Shown: piece after piece, positions 1 to 12,101 of the stretch
Numbering within the stretch: position 1 is the first letter of the stretch
Layout: every line of letters starts with the position of its first letter
Assembly: GCF_000226095.1 (NCBI RefSeq)
Contig: NC_016474.1
Location: 3,410,001 to 3,474,000 of the forward strand
From: Thermothelomyces thermophilus ATCC 42464
Lineage: Eukaryota > Ascomycota > Sordariomycetes > Sordariales > Chaetomiaceae
Direction of reading: 5' to 3'
DNA length: 64,000 nucleotides
Program-made: the position numbers and the translations under genes
The notes under the pieces: model-generated
Database searches by the model: none
What the model was told of the DNA's origin: nothing
Seen by the model: only the letters and a program-made list of their open reading frames with translations

Positions 1-776
1 GGGAGGTGGTCTGGACGCCTTGCTGCTGCCGTTGAGGGTAGTGAGCGCCATGGCCCCGGGCCGGCGGGGGTCGGGTGTCGTAGTAGGAGACCAGACCGAC
101 GCCTAGGCAGGCCGGGACGAGGGCGAGGATGGCGGGCTGTGGGAGGGTGGCGCGGTAGAGGAAGTAGTTCAAGATCGCGACGACCGGGGTGAGGAGGATG
201 CGGGCGATCTGGTAGAAGGTGACGGTGGAGAAGGCGAGGGACAGGTTGGGGAGGATGACGTTGAGGGACATGGCGAGGGAGAGGGGAAGGATGTCGAGCA
301 GGGGAACGGATCGTGGGGCAAAGAGGGCAAGGCCCGGGCGAGAAAGCACAAACAAGGTGAGATAGGTGATGAGGAAGTGGAAGCAGGCAAAGGTGAGCTG
401 GGCAAGCTTTAGGGAGGGCTCTGAAAAGATGGCTTTGTTGGTGAAGACCTAGGTTACCAGGGGTGTCAGTAACTGCTCGTGATGTTCGAACGACGAAAGG
501 ACAAGGGGCGTTGTTTACAATGCCTATGGTAGCCAGGGTGTTGATGACCATCCAGACCAAGCCCGAGGCGAAGGAGCTCTTTGATTTGGGTTTCCACGGT
601 CGTTCTTCCTTTGGCAGGAGCTCCTCGTCTTCAGGATCCTCGGCACCCCCTCGATCAACCGGTAAGCTTTGCATCTCTTCATCATTTCCATGATCGTCAA
701 ATCGGCCCAGCCGAGGGCTCAGCGTGTGAAATTCTCTGTCCGATGAGACCGAAGGGACCAGTTTGGTGTCCGCCAT
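1..776 (-). CDS. Triose-phosphate/nucleotide-sugar transporter family protein, 3' part beyond window
   Basis: This is a multi-pass carrier of the drug/metabolite transporter superfamily (TPT, SLC35-like), probably in Golgi or ER membrane. The substrate cannot be read from the sequence. The ATG at 776-774 opens an acidic cytosolic N-terminus of about 70 residues. The first membrane segment (SGLVWMVINTLATIGI) is joined over an intron at 449-518 (donor GTAAAC, acceptor CCTAG, phase 0) to VFTNKAIF, the family's typical helix-1 end. Exons are 519-776 and 1-448. Further hydrophobic segments follow (FACFHFLITYLTLFVL, LPLSLAMSLNVILPNLSLAF), then FYQIARILLTPVVAILNYFL and ILALVPACLGVGLVSYY. At least 235 residues are visible and the frame is still open at base 1, so the C-terminal half lies outside. 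Family assignment is firm, but substrate names such as GDP-mannose or UDP-sugar would be guesses. Confidence 0.85.
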   Translation of the reverse strand, partial: MADTKLVPSVSSDREFHTLSPRLGRFDDHGNDEEMQSLPVDRGGAEDPEDEELLPKEERPWKPKSKSSFASGLVWMVINTLATIGIVNNAPCPFVVRTSRAVTDTPGNLGLHQQSHLFRALPKACPAHLCLLPLPHHLSHLVCAFSPGPCPLCPTIRSPARHPSPLPRHVPQRHPPQPVPRLLHRHLLPDRPHPPHPGRRDLELLPLPRHPPTARHPRPRPGLPRRRSGLLLRHPTPAGPGPWRSLPSTAAARRPDHL

Positions 777-1983
777 GCTCGGCCTCAGGGAATAACAACA
801 CCGAACTGGCGTTTGAGAAGAACTTTTAACCCGGGTTCAATAGTGCATGTCCGATCCAGACCGCTGTTGCTGGTGATGAGAGCAAACCGGGTCGTCCTGT
901 AGTTAGTGTACATACATGCGAGTGTATGTGGTAGGTACCTCTGTATGTATGTACCTCCATACTCTGTCCTCAATGTATGTACTGTGCTGACTGGTGTCAG
1001 TTCGGGCCACATCAGCCAAGGGTTGATTTGCCGTTGATCAATCGCTTTCGCGGGACGAACGCCCGAAAAGATACCCTTGCCGTTTTGGACAGGGTCGAAT
1101 GGCGCAGAAACGGAAATCGCGCTAGTAATGTAAGTCCGTGTTCCTTCCCCGTATTCCATGCACGGAACACACCACAGGAATCCGGCGAGGAGGGGTTACC
1201 CTGTCTTTCAATCTAAGCAGGAACGTTCTGTATTCGATTGTCCCGAACGGCATAATGACATGAATCTTGATGTTGCGCAATTGCAGCGAGGAGCAAGGGC
1301 CGTGATTTTGCTCTTCCCAGAATTTGCCGTATTCCATACCGTGTAGTGTATGTTCAGCCTTGCGCCGTCAAAAGCATGTTTCACAGTGGGAAGTCTGAAG
1401 TGGGTCCTCTCATCAGGGACCAGTGACGCTCATCTCAGGGCACCCGACGTTTTTATCTCATCGGAGGCAAAGTCGAAGAAAAGACCGGAGGCACATGGCA
1501 AGGTCGCACAGGCAGGATACTTGCAGCTTTCGTATATGTAAAAACAGAAGTTTTACAATTTCGAACTCGACACATTTTCCGAGACGAACTCGTTTCCTTG
1601 CCTACCTATGTGAAAGGCAATGCGGCCTTGAACGCAGCCAAATGGTACACGTTTACGGAGTAGTTATTACCTGAAACGACGGCCAATTGCGCTCATTGCC
1701 TCTTTTGGCCACCTTCCGACTGATTGCCATGCTCGGACGTTGTCAACCTTGGACTTAGCGAAGGTGCGCCAATTCATACGGAACCAACAATCAAGAGGGC
1801 GCGCCGACCTTCATAACACGTGTGGGATGCTTTCGTTACGACCGACTGGGTCCTTCTTTTAGAAGTCGCTCGCTCTTTAGCAAGTCGCGGCTCCCTTCGT
1901 TTGGTAAAAGCGGAAAAGAAAAAAAGGGAAAGAATCGATAGCCACATGCGACAACTTCGCGATCCACGATTCTTCTGAGAACA
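777..1983. other. Intergenic spacer between divergent transporter and dehydratase genes
   Basis: No supportable gene lies here. The two flanking genes diverge, so both promoters should be inside. Bases 905-985 hold repeated TGTATGTA/TACATACA steps, and one TACGGAGTA copy is at 1654-1662. Short open frames here show no family signature or splice-consistent extension. Confidence 0.6.
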
Positions 1984-3660
1984 ATGACCATCTCGGGTGG
2001 GGCACAGTCGCCAAACGGAGTCACCAATGGTGAGTTTGTGCCGGCCGTTGATGAGGAAGAGACAAACGAACCCCCCTTCCCTCCCCTTTTGAGATGCCCC
2101 TTGAGAGATGATGGAGGAAATGAGACCGATAGTATGGTGCTGACTTGTCTTTTTTCGCTCGATGCGAAAAGGCTTTCGCCGTGGAAACCATTTCTTCGAG
2201 GACTATGGCATCTGGAACGAGGCTCCGGTGCTCATCGGCACCACCAAGTTTGAGCCCCTCCCAGACGTCCGAAACATCATGATAACGGGTGGCGCCGGCT
2301 TCATGTATGTTACTCACATACACTCCGAGCGAAGCCACACAACTCTCTTCCCTCCTTTCGACAGGGCGGCTGACCATGTGAATAGAGCATGCTGGCTCGT
2401 CCGGCACCTCACCCTCACGTACCCGCACGCTTACAACATCGTCTCCTTTGACAAGCTGGACTACTGCTCGTCGCTCAACAACACGAGGGTCCTCAACGAC
2501 CGGCGCAACTTCACCTTCTACCAGGGCGACGTGACCAACCCGTCCGAGGTCATCGACTGCCTAGAGCGGTACAACATCGACACCATCTTCCACTTTGCCG
2601 CGCAGTCGCACGTCGACCTGAGTTTTGGCAACTCGTACAGCTTCACGCACACCAACGTGTACGGCACCCACGTGCTGCTCGAGAGCGCCAAGAAGGTCGG
2701 CATCAAGCGCTTCATCCACGTGTCGACCGACGAGGTCTACGGCGAGGTCAAGGATGACGATGACGACCTGCTCGAGAGCAGCATCCTAGCGCCGACCAAC
2801 CCTTACGCGGCCAGCAAGGCGGCCGCCGAGATGCTCGTGCACTCGTACCAGAAGAGCTTCAAGCTGCCGGCCATCATCGTGCGGAGCAACAACGTCTACG
2901 GGCCGCACCAGTATCCCGAGAGTATGTAGAGCCAGAAACCCTTCCCCATCACAACTCACACTACCCGCACAGCATGACACTAACCATGTCTCTCTCTTCT
3001 CTCTCTCTCTCTCTCTCTCTTTTGAATTGTGCGCCAGAAATCATTCCCAAGTTCACCTGTCTCCTGAACCGCGGCAAGCCCGTGGTGCTGCACGGCGACG
3101 GCTCGCCGACGCGGCGGTACCTCTACGCGGGCGACGCGGCCGACGCCTTCGACACGATCCTGCACCGGGGCCAGCTGGGGCAGATCTACAACGTGGGGTC
3201 GCAGGACGAGATCAGCAACCTGGCGCTGTGCCGGAAGCTGCTGGCCGTCATGGGCCTCCCGCACGCGACGCCGGCGGAGCTCGGCCGGTGGGTGCGGTAC
3301 ACGCACGACCGGCCCTTCAACGACCACCGCTACGCCGTCGACGCGACCAAGCTGCGCAAGCTCGGGTGGGAGCAGAAGACGGGCCTGGAGGAGGGCCTGC
3401 GCATCACGGTCGAGTGGTACCGCCGCTTCGGGGAGCGCTGGTGGGGGGACATCACCAAGGTCCTGAGCCCCTTCCCGGTGGTGGCCGGCATGGAGGTGCT
3501 GTCCGATTCCGAGCCCGTCTCGGAACATCCTCTGCAGACGACGGGCGCGACGGCGACGATGACGACGACGACGCTGGCGACGACGAGGGCGGAGCAAAGG
3601 GCGGACGGGGTCGACGGGGCCAATGGGCGGCCTGCGAATGGCCAGGGAGGGCAAAAGTAG
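1984..3660 (+). CDS. dTDP/UDP-glucose 4,6-dehydratase (extended SDR family)
   Basis: The product is a cytosolic NAD-dependent nucleotide-sugar 4,6-dehydratase. In fungi this family makes UDP-4-keto-6-deoxyglucose, the first step to UDP-rhamnose. Four exons (1984-2029, 2172-2304, 2386-2921, 3038-3660) join in frame to 445 residues. The donors are GTGAGT, GTATGT and GTATGT. The second intron splits the Rossmann motif, so splicing restores GGAGFIA at residues 55-61 followed by CWLVRHL. Other visible signatures are FHFAAQSHVD near 128-137, the active-site TDE at 174-176 inside STDEVYGE, and the catalytic YAASK at 200-204. NNVYGPHQYPEK is joined over intron 3, and TRRYLYAGDAADAF follows. Intron 3 ends in a CT dinucleotide run serving as polypyrimidine tract. 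The last 55 or so residues are low complexity (Thr/Ala/Gly) and unlike the family core. The UDP rather than dTDP donor is inference from fungal biology. Confidence 0.9.
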
Positions 3661-6454
3661 CACCAGCAGCAACAGCATCACGACGCGTAAGAGGGTGATG
3701 ACAGCCTCCCTACCACCGCCTACCCCGGGGTGAGGGAGGTTGAGAGTGTGGTGTGCATGTCGATTTTTTTTTTTTTTGTTTGCTTCTTACCCAACTAGAC
3801 CTGAGTCAAGCAGGGAGGGAACAGGGGCGTTGTTGGGATTCTGTTGGACCATGGGGTGGTCAGACAGGAAACAATCCATGTGCCGTTGGAACCGTACGGG
3901 CGGATGCTTTTGATTTGGAGAATCTAGCTCTGAGTACACTAACTACACTAAGCGGTGTTGGACTGAGGACCCGAGCGAGCGGATCCCGACTGGCCGAAGT
4001 GAGACATCCTGTCTAACGCAACGTGGCTCGGCTCGGCGTCTGCTGGGTCGGTCTCGACTCTCGACCCCCTCGCCGACAATTGTCGGTTTTACAGCGTAGC
4101 TTCGTCGTCCACCGGGAAGGGTTCTAACCGATTGGCTCATAACAAGAGATTAGTACACCATGCACTTATTCATTGGGCTGATGCCTGCATTTTGTTCCAA
4201 AAAACACACGTGTGTCACCTATATCGCTGCTCCTCGAGCCGATGCAGTGCCAGGCCGCTTCGCCACTTCTGCGAGTGTGAGACTTGCTAGGGAGAGTATG
4301 TATGCACATCCACTGATCAGGCAAGCGGACAGACTGGTCTGATGGGCCGCCCTCGCAAGGGAGAAGGGGGGAAGTGTGGGTTTCACTTCATTTTTTCAAC
4401 ACCTCCTGCACATTGGTCAAGCGAGCGAACAGGTATCTGAGAAAGGGCAATGTTCCCGAGCGCTGCAATCCGCCATTTGGGGCAGTGTCTTTCTCGAGGA
4501 GGCGGGACCGGCCCGAAAGGAGGCAAGCTGCCTCATTGTGAAAGGCTTAGGTTCCATCTGTTTGGATACCGAGTGATGCGGTTGCTCCACAACGAACCAG
4601 AGAGCAGAGCCAGCGATTGGGCCCCAGGTTCCAGAGCCGCGGGACGGGACATACTATGTAGGTAAGAAAAAATTCTGCCGAGATTGAAGGCTGCATAACT
4701 ATGTCGTGGCAAGTTGCCGATGGGCAACTAGTTAACCAGAGCAACCGATGCGGGTTCTGAACGCCCCTCGTCCCCACTTGCTGGAAATGTACCATCCGTA
4801 CTGTACATACATACGGATCCGTACAATGAGTCCGGCGTTGCGACTGCGCATTGCATGCAGCGCAGCAGGGTGCTGCGGATGGACGGATAGTCACGCCGCA
4901 AATGTGTATGTGCACTGCTAGTACGGAATAATAACGGGTGTCTCGGGACAAGACGATAGGAATGCACAATCCGCGAATGCCCAAACGTGGGCCCGCTTCG
5001 CCTGCTGATGATCATGGACTGGTTTGGACAGGAGTTTGACGGTGCGATGACTTTGTAGAGATTGGTGGATTGCATTGGAATGAATGCTCTCCCATGCTGC
5101 CGGGTCGGGTCTGCTGGGTGGAAACGACGCAGTCGGTGAGTTGGAGGGGAAGAAAAAAATCCGCCATGCCGTACCTCTCTCCGGGGGGGACTGGCCTGCG
5201 GTGTTTGCCAAGGAGAAGCGGCGCTGGAATCCGGCGGTGATCGTGACATTGTCTACACGCGGGAGCTGTTAGCTTTTCGGTATTTCGCGCGCGGACACCA
5301 GGTGTACACGAAACAGAAACAGTTGATTCGGGTCGAGTTGGTGTTGTTTCGCAAGGCGTCTGGTGAGTTCAGACAAATCTGATTCTATGAAAGAACTTGA
5401 TGTAAGGCTTTCCCGATAGATTTCGGAAAGAGGTTCCTCGCTACACTTATGAATGGCCGCCTGCCCTTGCCTCTACGGATGACACTAGCACTTGTCTGGA
5501 TAGATCGTCCGTGCACAAAGGGGGTCGCAGTTAACTCCGAGGAGTGGGTCGTGTGGGTGTCCCAATCCGTCGTGGATTCCTCCTGATGGTTTTCTTCTCC
5601 ACTGTGGGGGTTCCCGCCGACCAATCGGGCGCGAACCTTTGGGTCCCCGTTGACGAAGCGACGTGGATGCGAGGCTCATCCACAGTACCGCAGTATGCGG
5701 ATGCACGGCGCAGCAATCTGACAAGTTCTCCTTGCCAGTAACAAGTTGTGTTAGCGTAACGGTATACAATATCGTCTAGTGTTCCCACACGGTAAAGACG
5801 GCGTTCTTCAACTGTCTCCACAGCGGTCCAGGTACCATGTCAGTGGGGCACGATAGCGGCGAAGCAAGGACCTCGGTGGTATTTACCGCGCCGGCGCCGG
5901 CCTGGTCCCTTGTTGCGCCGCATGCCGTTAGTGTACACTAGTGTACTGTGTACATACATAGTAGTTTGGATGGCCGTCCACCCTTCCACCCTGACGCTAA
6001 TAATGTACGAGGAAGTTTAAGTGCCCGTTGAGCCCATCGTCCGCTCCTTGTCCCGCCCACCCACGCTGCTCGAATCACCCGAATTGCCCAAGCCGCCGGC
6101 CTCCTCGGATAATGGAAGAGTGACGGAATCGAGACCTCGAAATCCAGGCGATTGCAGGAGCGGCTGTCGCGCCGGTCTCCTTAAATACGGGCAGCCCGCT
6201 TTACGAATTCTCAGAGAGCCGACTCTCAAGCTTGATCCAAATCCCTCCTCCGAATCTCTCTCGCCTACCACTGTGCAGCGCGCTTGCTGGTTTGCGGCCA
6301 CGCCTACCATCAGCGTCACGACGCTCTTAGACCAGCCGCTTGCATGCGCTCCCGTCACCAGCGGGGATCCACCGACGGACGAGCCTGATGGAGAGGCCGC
6401 GGCACCGACCGGTCCAATCGAGAGATTCAGGGCGCTTCTTCGGATTGGGGAGCA
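3661..6454. other. 2.8-kb intergenic spacer
   Basis: No supportable gene was found. A T-run sits at 3765-3778 in the dehydratase 3' flank. GTACTGTACATACATACGGATCCGTAC-like palindromic sequence lies around 4798-4825. A perfect 14-bp palindrome GTACACTAGTGTAC occupies 5933-5946, followed by TGTACATACATA. The longest open frames here (up to about 175 codons) have no recognisable domain and biased Ser/Arg/Pro content. The methyltransferase 5' leader must lie at the right end. Confidence 0.55.
5933..5946. repeat. 14-bp palindrome GTACACTAGTGTAC
   Basis: Perfect inverted repeat. Its 12-bp core recurs at 15084-15095 and 63917-63928. Confidence 0.9.
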
Positions 6455-7883
6455 ATGGGCTCGGTACAAGCAAGGGGGCACAGCGGAACACTGGACGCAC
6501 AGTCGGAGGGCCCCTCGTTCACTTCAATACGACAGACCGACCAGATAGACGCGACATCTTGCAGCTCCCCGGTAGCCCATGATGTTACCCTCGAAGTCGA
6601 CGAGAGCAGCTATATTTCCGCCGAGATACGCGAGGTACTGTCGCAGGACGCTCAGGAACCGCACCTGGAGGTGGACGAGGGTTGCGAGGAAGCGTCGGAC
6701 GAGGAACCCTGCTCCCAATCGGTCTACGCTATGAGCATGTATCCCGGGGCTGGGCCTGCCTTTCAGGTCGAGCAATCGTATCGGAACGGCCACGACTCTG
6801 CCACCATGTGAGTTTGTCCCGTTGGATATGAGGTTTCGCCCTCGGGGCGCAGAACACTAACCGCAGTCTAGTGACTCGGCCCGGACGCTCTATGCCGAGG
6901 ATTTCGATTTCGTCGTCGAGAACGGTCGGCAGTACTGCGGCGACTACTTCCTCCCCATCGACCAGACGGAGCAGACACGTCAATATGTTATTCATCAAGT
7001 TTATCTTAAGCTCTTCAACCTCGAGCTTACGACGGTCCCGTTGGAGAACCCGACTTACATTCTTGACATCGGCACGGGGATAGGCGAATGGGCCATCGGC
7101 ATGGCCGAGAAGTATCCGCAATGCGAGGTCTTTGGCACCGATATCGCGCCCATCCAGCCTACACATCAAGTCCCTTTCAACGTCGAGTTCCACATTGAGA
7201 ACGCCGAAGAGGAATGGATCCGCCCAGCCAACGCGGTCGACCTTGTCCACCTGCGAAACATGGAAGGTGCATTTTCCGACTGGTCCTTCATCTACAGCCA
7301 GGCGTTTGCGTGCTTAAAACCGGGCGGCTGGATCGAGGTCATCGACTGGGAAGACTTCTTCGCCGAGAAGAACTTCCTCTCCTTCTACCCAGAGGGCTCG
7401 GTGCTGTACATCTTCGTCAAGGCACTTCTCGAGGCCGCCGAGCTGGCGGGGAAGCCCCGCAACTCACGGCATCTGAACAAGAACCTGTTGACGGAGGCGG
7501 GCTTCGTCGACATCCAGGACTCCGTGTACGACCTCGGCATTGGGTCGCGCGAGAACAGCAGCTACGGCAAATTTTGGTTCTTTTCCGTCATCACGGGCAT
7601 CGAACCCACCGCCCTACGCCTGCTGACGAAGTACCTCGGTTGGGACCCCGACGACGTGCGCGAGCTGTGTGAAAAGGTGGCCCAGGAGATTAAAGCGGTT
7701 GCCGACGACCCGGACAGGGTGGACGCTTTTGTCGTCAAGCTCCGCGTCGTTGTCGGGAGGAAACCATTGGACCAGGGACAGAACGCAGCCAGCAAGGCGC
7801 CAACGCGAGACGAGTGCCAGGAACACAGCGGCGACGAGAGCACGATTGGGAAAAGGACAATAAGGTCCGAACGGACGGCTTGA
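6455..7883 (+). CDS. SAM-dependent methyltransferase, LaeA/TAM-type
   Basis: This is a class I S-adenosylmethionine methyltransferase of the large fungal family related to LaeA. The substrate is unknown. Two exons, 6455-6807 and 6872-7883, give 454 residues. The intron 6808-6871 has donor GTGAGT and acceptor TCTAG, and splicing yields SATIDSARTLYAEDFDF. A family-typical N-terminal stretch (ENGRQYCGDYFLPIDQTEQ) precedes motif I, LDIGTGIGEWA, at about residues 182-192. Motif II-like FGTDIAPIQP, the VDLVHLRNMEG segment and motif IV/post-I KPGGWIEVIDWED follow. Residues 1-115 are acidic, low in predicted structure and poorly conserved in style, so the start could lie elsewhere. The first ATG in the open frame is used here. 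The C-terminal 40 residues look disordered. No polyketide, peptide synthetase or terpene genes adjoin, so it is not obviously part of a metabolite cluster. Confidence 0.82.
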
Positions 7884-8707
7884 AGGGATATGTACGCGGC
7901 GAATGGGGAACATACAGGATAGACTTCCATGCACCTGCTCTGTCGGCAATTGGGGACCCGCGAAAACATTAGAAACTTTTGGGAAAGGATGAGGAATTGC
8001 CATCACCATTCCAGCTTTTTTTTTCTTTTCTTTCTCTTCGTTCCCCTCCTCCTCCTCCTTCTCCTCCTCCTCCTGCTCTTCTTCTTCCTCCTATTCTTCT
8101 TGTCGCCCTTCTGTTGGCTGTGATTGTCTTCTTTATTTTCCTCCTTTTTACTTCCTGTAGATACCCAATTAGCCTCTTCTATGTGTACATAGGTTACCTC
8201 ACGGTTGCATAGCTGGAAAGCTAGGAGCTCAGGGTAATGGTATTTGGTTGTGGTAATCAGTGCTCATCTCGAACCTCCAAGGCTATGTTGTGTTGCACTA
8301 TAATGCGGCGCGAGTTTGGAATGCTCATGCCCCAGGAGGCGTTCTTAATTAGTAGTAACGACGCTCATCAGGGGCTCGTGGCGCGAACGCCAACCTAGTT
8401 AGTACCCGAGTTTAGAAGGCTTCGGTTGCGGCAGGTAGGTAGCGAATGGCATGTGGGGCAGCTAGCTTCTCGGCTGGGAATGACGCACCAACAGGTTGCA
8501 CGCCTAGCAACCTCCCAGTCCCGCCTGCCGTGCACATCCATTTGGGATCACCACCTTCACTGATTCGCTGCCCAGCGTGTTGGGAAACAGATCACTTAGG
8601 CGGCCACCTAACTGGCTGGTTCCGGGTCGCAGCTCCATACCTTAGGTATCCAGCTGCCCAAACACGCACCACTATGCGAAGCAACTGAAAGCACCAACCC
8701 ACCCACG
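7884..8707. other. Spacer between methyltransferase and VPS18
   Basis: No gene was seen. Bases 8014-8155 form a C/T-rich block (T-run, then CTC/CTT triplets) in the methyltransferase 3' flank. The remainder contains the VPS18 promoter. TAGGTAGGTAG lies near 8431, and a short GGCGGCCACCTAACTGG stretch is near 8599. Confidence 0.5.
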
Positions 8708-11700
8708 ATGGCGCTCGATCCGTCCAACGGCTTCGCGGCAGCCGACGCCGTCGCGAATCTCGACCACGCCGCGCTGCCAATTTTCGACGTCCTGCCCGTG
8801 CAGCTTCGGTTCTCCATCGCCGCCGACTTTGTCGCGGGCCAGGCCGCTAACAATGTCCTCGTCATCGCCCTCCTCAACGGCCGCATCCTCCGCATCGACC
8901 TCAACAGGCCCGAGGACATCGATGGTATTCCCACCCCCCCCCTTCCTTCCCCTTATCCTCCTCGGAACCGGCCGCCGAGGGAGCAGCCATGGCAGATCCG
9001 ACACTAACGCTCCTCGTCCCGCACCGCAAACAGACATCGACCTCCCCAAGAAGCCCTCGGAAACCGGCGTGATCCGGCGCATGTTCCTCGACCCGACCGC
9101 GTCGCACCTGCTTATCTGCACAACCCTCGGCGAGAACTACTACCTGCACTCGCAGTCGCGCCAGCCGCGTCCGCTTGCCCGCCTGCGCGGCGTCACCATC
9201 GAGTCGGTCGCCTGGAGCCCCGCCCTCCCGACCTCGTCGACGCGCGAGATCCTGATCGGCGCCGCCGACGGGAACATTTACGAGGCCTTTATCGAGACGT
9301 CAACCGAGTTCTACAGGAAGGAGGACAAGTATGTCAAGCTATTGCAAAAGCTGCCCGACGGGCCGATCACGGGCCTGTGGGCGGACTCTCTGTCTGCCGG
9401 CCCGGGCGCTCTCGGCCCCGGCGGGACGGCACAGAAGCACCACAGTTACCAACAGCAGCAGCAGCATGATGTGCGGAGGGTGTTGGTTGCCACGCAAACC
9501 AGGCTGCTGCATTTCACGGGCAAGGTCGGGAAGGGCCATGACGGCAGTGCATCCATCTACTCGAGGCTATTTGAAGGCGAGCAGCCAGTTATCCACGAGC
9601 TGAACAGGGCGTCGGCCGCGGCCGCGTCCATGCTGGTGGTTTCGCCGGACGCGGAGGAGGTGCCGCGCTTCAGGGCCGATGTGGAGGTGACCGAGAGGGC
9701 GTTTGCCTGGCTGACATCGCACGGCGTGTTTCACGGGAAGCTGCTGATGGGTGGGAGCAGTGCGGAGCTGGGTAACAGGGTGTTTGCCGAGGCCAAGCTG
9801 ATTCCCAGGGCTCAGCTGGCGAGTCCCGAAACCGCGGCGAAGAAGCAGGTGTCGACCGAGTACATCGACGCGATTGCGCTGACCCAATGGCACGTTGTCT
9901 GCCTAATCGGGACGCGTGTCGTGGTGGCCAACCGGCTGACGGGGTCGATCGTCTACGACCAGACTATCTTGGATCCCGGGGAGAAGGCCGTTGGGTTGTG
10001 CGTGGATCTACAGAAGAACACGTTCTGGCTGTTCACGCCCAGGGAGATCTTCGAGATTGTCCCACACGACGAGGATCGGGATATCTGGAAGATCATGTTG
10101 CAGATGCAGCAGTTCGACGCTGCGCTGCAGTATGCTCACACCCCTGCGCAGAAAGACGCCGTTGCCATCGCCACGGGAGACTATCTCGTCAGTAAGGGGC
10201 AGCACAGCGAGGCTGCCAGTGTGTACGGCAAGAGCAGCAAGCCCTTCGAGGAGGTGGCGCTCACGTTCATCGACAACGACCAGCCAGACGCCCTTCGCAA
10301 GTATCTCTTGACGAAGCTGAGTGCGTACAAGAAGACGGCCGTCATGCAGCGGGCCATGATCGCGGTGTGGCTGGTGGAGGTGTTCATGGCCAAGCTGAAC
10401 TCCCTGGACGACACCATCGTCACGGGGGCGGAACTGTCCGACACGCTGAATCCGGCCCAGACGAGGGAGCAGCTTGACGCGGTCCGAGCCGAGTTCCAGG
10501 ATTTCGTCAACAAGCACAAGTCGGACCTAGACCAGAGGACGGTCTACGATGTCATCAGCAGCCACGGGCGCGAGGAGGAGCTTCTCTATTATGCCAGCGC
10601 CATCAACGATTACAACTATGTCCTCTCCTACTGGGTCCAGAGAGAACGGTGGTCGGAGGCGCTCAGAGTGCTGAAGAAGCAGACGGACCCCGAGGTCTTC
10701 TACCGCTACAGCAGCGTGCTCATGACGCACGCGGCGACGGAGATGGTCGATGTCCTGATGCGGCAGAGCAACCTCAACCCCCGGAGCCTCATTCCCGCGA
10801 TGCTCGAGTACGACCGGAACTACAAGGGGCCGCTGGCGCAGAACCAAGCCGTCCGGTACCTCCAGTACGTCGTCAACCAGCTCGGCTCGGCGGACTCGGC
10901 GGTGCACAACACGCTCGTCTCCATCTACGCCTCCCACCCGTCCAAGGACGAATCCGCCCTCCTCTCCTACCTCGAGTCGCAGGGCGACGAGCCCAAGTAC
11001 GACCAGGACTTTGCCCTCCGCCTCTGCATCCAACACCGCCGCGTGCTCTCGTGCGCGCGCATCTACACCAGCATGGGTCAGTACGTGCAGGCCGTCGACC
11101 TGGCCCTCTCCCACGACGAGATCGAGCTCGCCTCCATCATCGCCGACCGGCCCATGTCCAACCCGGCGCTGCGCAAGAAGCTCTGGCTGGCGGTCGCCAA
11201 GAAGGTCATCTCGCAGCAGTCGGGCGGCATCAAGACGGCCATCGACTTCCTCAAGCGCTGCGACCTGCTCAAGATCGAGGACCTGATCCCCTTCTTCCCG
11301 GACTTTGTCGTCATCGACGACTTCAAGGAGGAGATCTGCGCGGCGCTCGAGGACTACAGCCGCAACATCGACGCGCTGCGGCGCGAGATGGACGAGTCGA
11401 GCCAGACGGCGGCCAACATCAAGGTCGATATCGCCGCGCTCGACCGCCGCTACGCCATCGTCGAGCCGGGCGAGAAGTGCTACGCCTGCGGCCTGCCGCT
11501 GCTCAGCAGGCAGTTCTTTGTGTTTCCGTGCCAGCACGCCTTCCACTCGGACTGCCTCGGCCGGCGCGTGCTGGAGCAGTGCGGCGCGGCCAAGGCCAGG
11601 AGGATCAGGGACTGCCAGGTGCAGATCAGCAAGGGGCTGGTCAGTGGGGAGAAGAGGGAGGCCATGGTTGCCGAGCTGGACGCCTTGGTTGCTTCGGCCT

Positions 11701-11874
11701 GGTGAGTTCCACTCGTTTTTTCTGTCACCCCTCTGAGTTGGTTCATGTAAGGCGGATAGATTATGGTGTGCTAACCGGAGGAATTGTAGTATTTTGTGCA
11801 GCGATTACGCGATACGGAGGATCAACGAGCCGTTCATCAAGGAAGGGGAGGATATGGAGGAGTGGGCCCTGTAG
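8708..11874 (+). CDS. vps18: Vacuolar sorting protein 18 (Pep3), HOPS/CORVET core subunit
   Basis: VPS18 is a class C Vps protein of the HOPS and CORVET tethering complexes, which drive membrane fusion at endosomes and the vacuole. Exons 8708-8924, 9034-11701 and 11790-11874 give 989 residues. Intron 1 (GTATTC donor, CAG acceptor) rejoins as PEDIDDIDLPKKP. The N-terminal half is the Pep3/deep-orange beta-propeller (IRRMFLDPTASHLLI, ITGLWAD, LHFTGKV). The alpha-solenoid/clathrin repeat region contains AAWxYxxAINDYNYVLSYW-like and YLQYVVNQLGS segments. A coiled stretch precedes the C-terminal RING-H2 at about 886-965: CYACGLPLL, FVFPCQHAFHSDCL, and the last pair CILCSD created only by splicing intron 2 at the TAG acceptor (11787-11789). 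A second AG nine bases downstream would delete that Cys pair, so it was not used. Length matches the family. It converges on the V-ATPase gene, with 227 bases between stop codons. Confidence 0.94.
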
Positions 11875-12101
11875 GAAAGTCTGATTGCGAGTAAAGGGGT
11901 CATCGGTTTTTGCATATTTCAGAAAACGAAGGGGGCGGCGGCAGGGTACGACAAGGAGACAAAAGGTGATACTCAGCCATACGACCAGTGCCGATCTCGT
12001 TACGGGCCGCAGTACGACCCAAGTTCCATCCAGCTCCCCCGAGGCACCCAACGCGCTACATATATACGTATGTGCAACTGCTTGTGCATACATATATAAC
12101 C

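Noticed and set aside
4728-5249. A 173-codon open frame on the minus strand in the spacer
   Set aside because: No family resemblance, biased Ser/Pro/Arg content, several overlapping alternative frames and no convincing splice partners.
6021-6548. Possible upstream exon or separate gene before the methyltransferase
   Set aside because: The frame overlaps the methyltransferase start in another phase, has no recognisable domain, and no clean splice joins it to the known frame.
6455-7883. Secondary-metabolite gene cluster suggested by the LaeA-like methyltransferase
   Set aside because: Neighbouring genes are housekeeping (VPS18, nucleotide-sugar dehydratase), and no backbone synthase, P450 or cluster regulator is present.
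10527-11546. A 339-codon open frame antisense to VPS18
   Set aside because: Explained by VPS18 codon bias, and VPS18 family motifs run through the same bases on the + strand.
11797-11799. Alternative acceptor GTGCAG for VPS18 intron 2
   Set aside because: In frame, but it would remove the CILCSD residues that complete the RING, so the upstream TAG acceptor is preferred.
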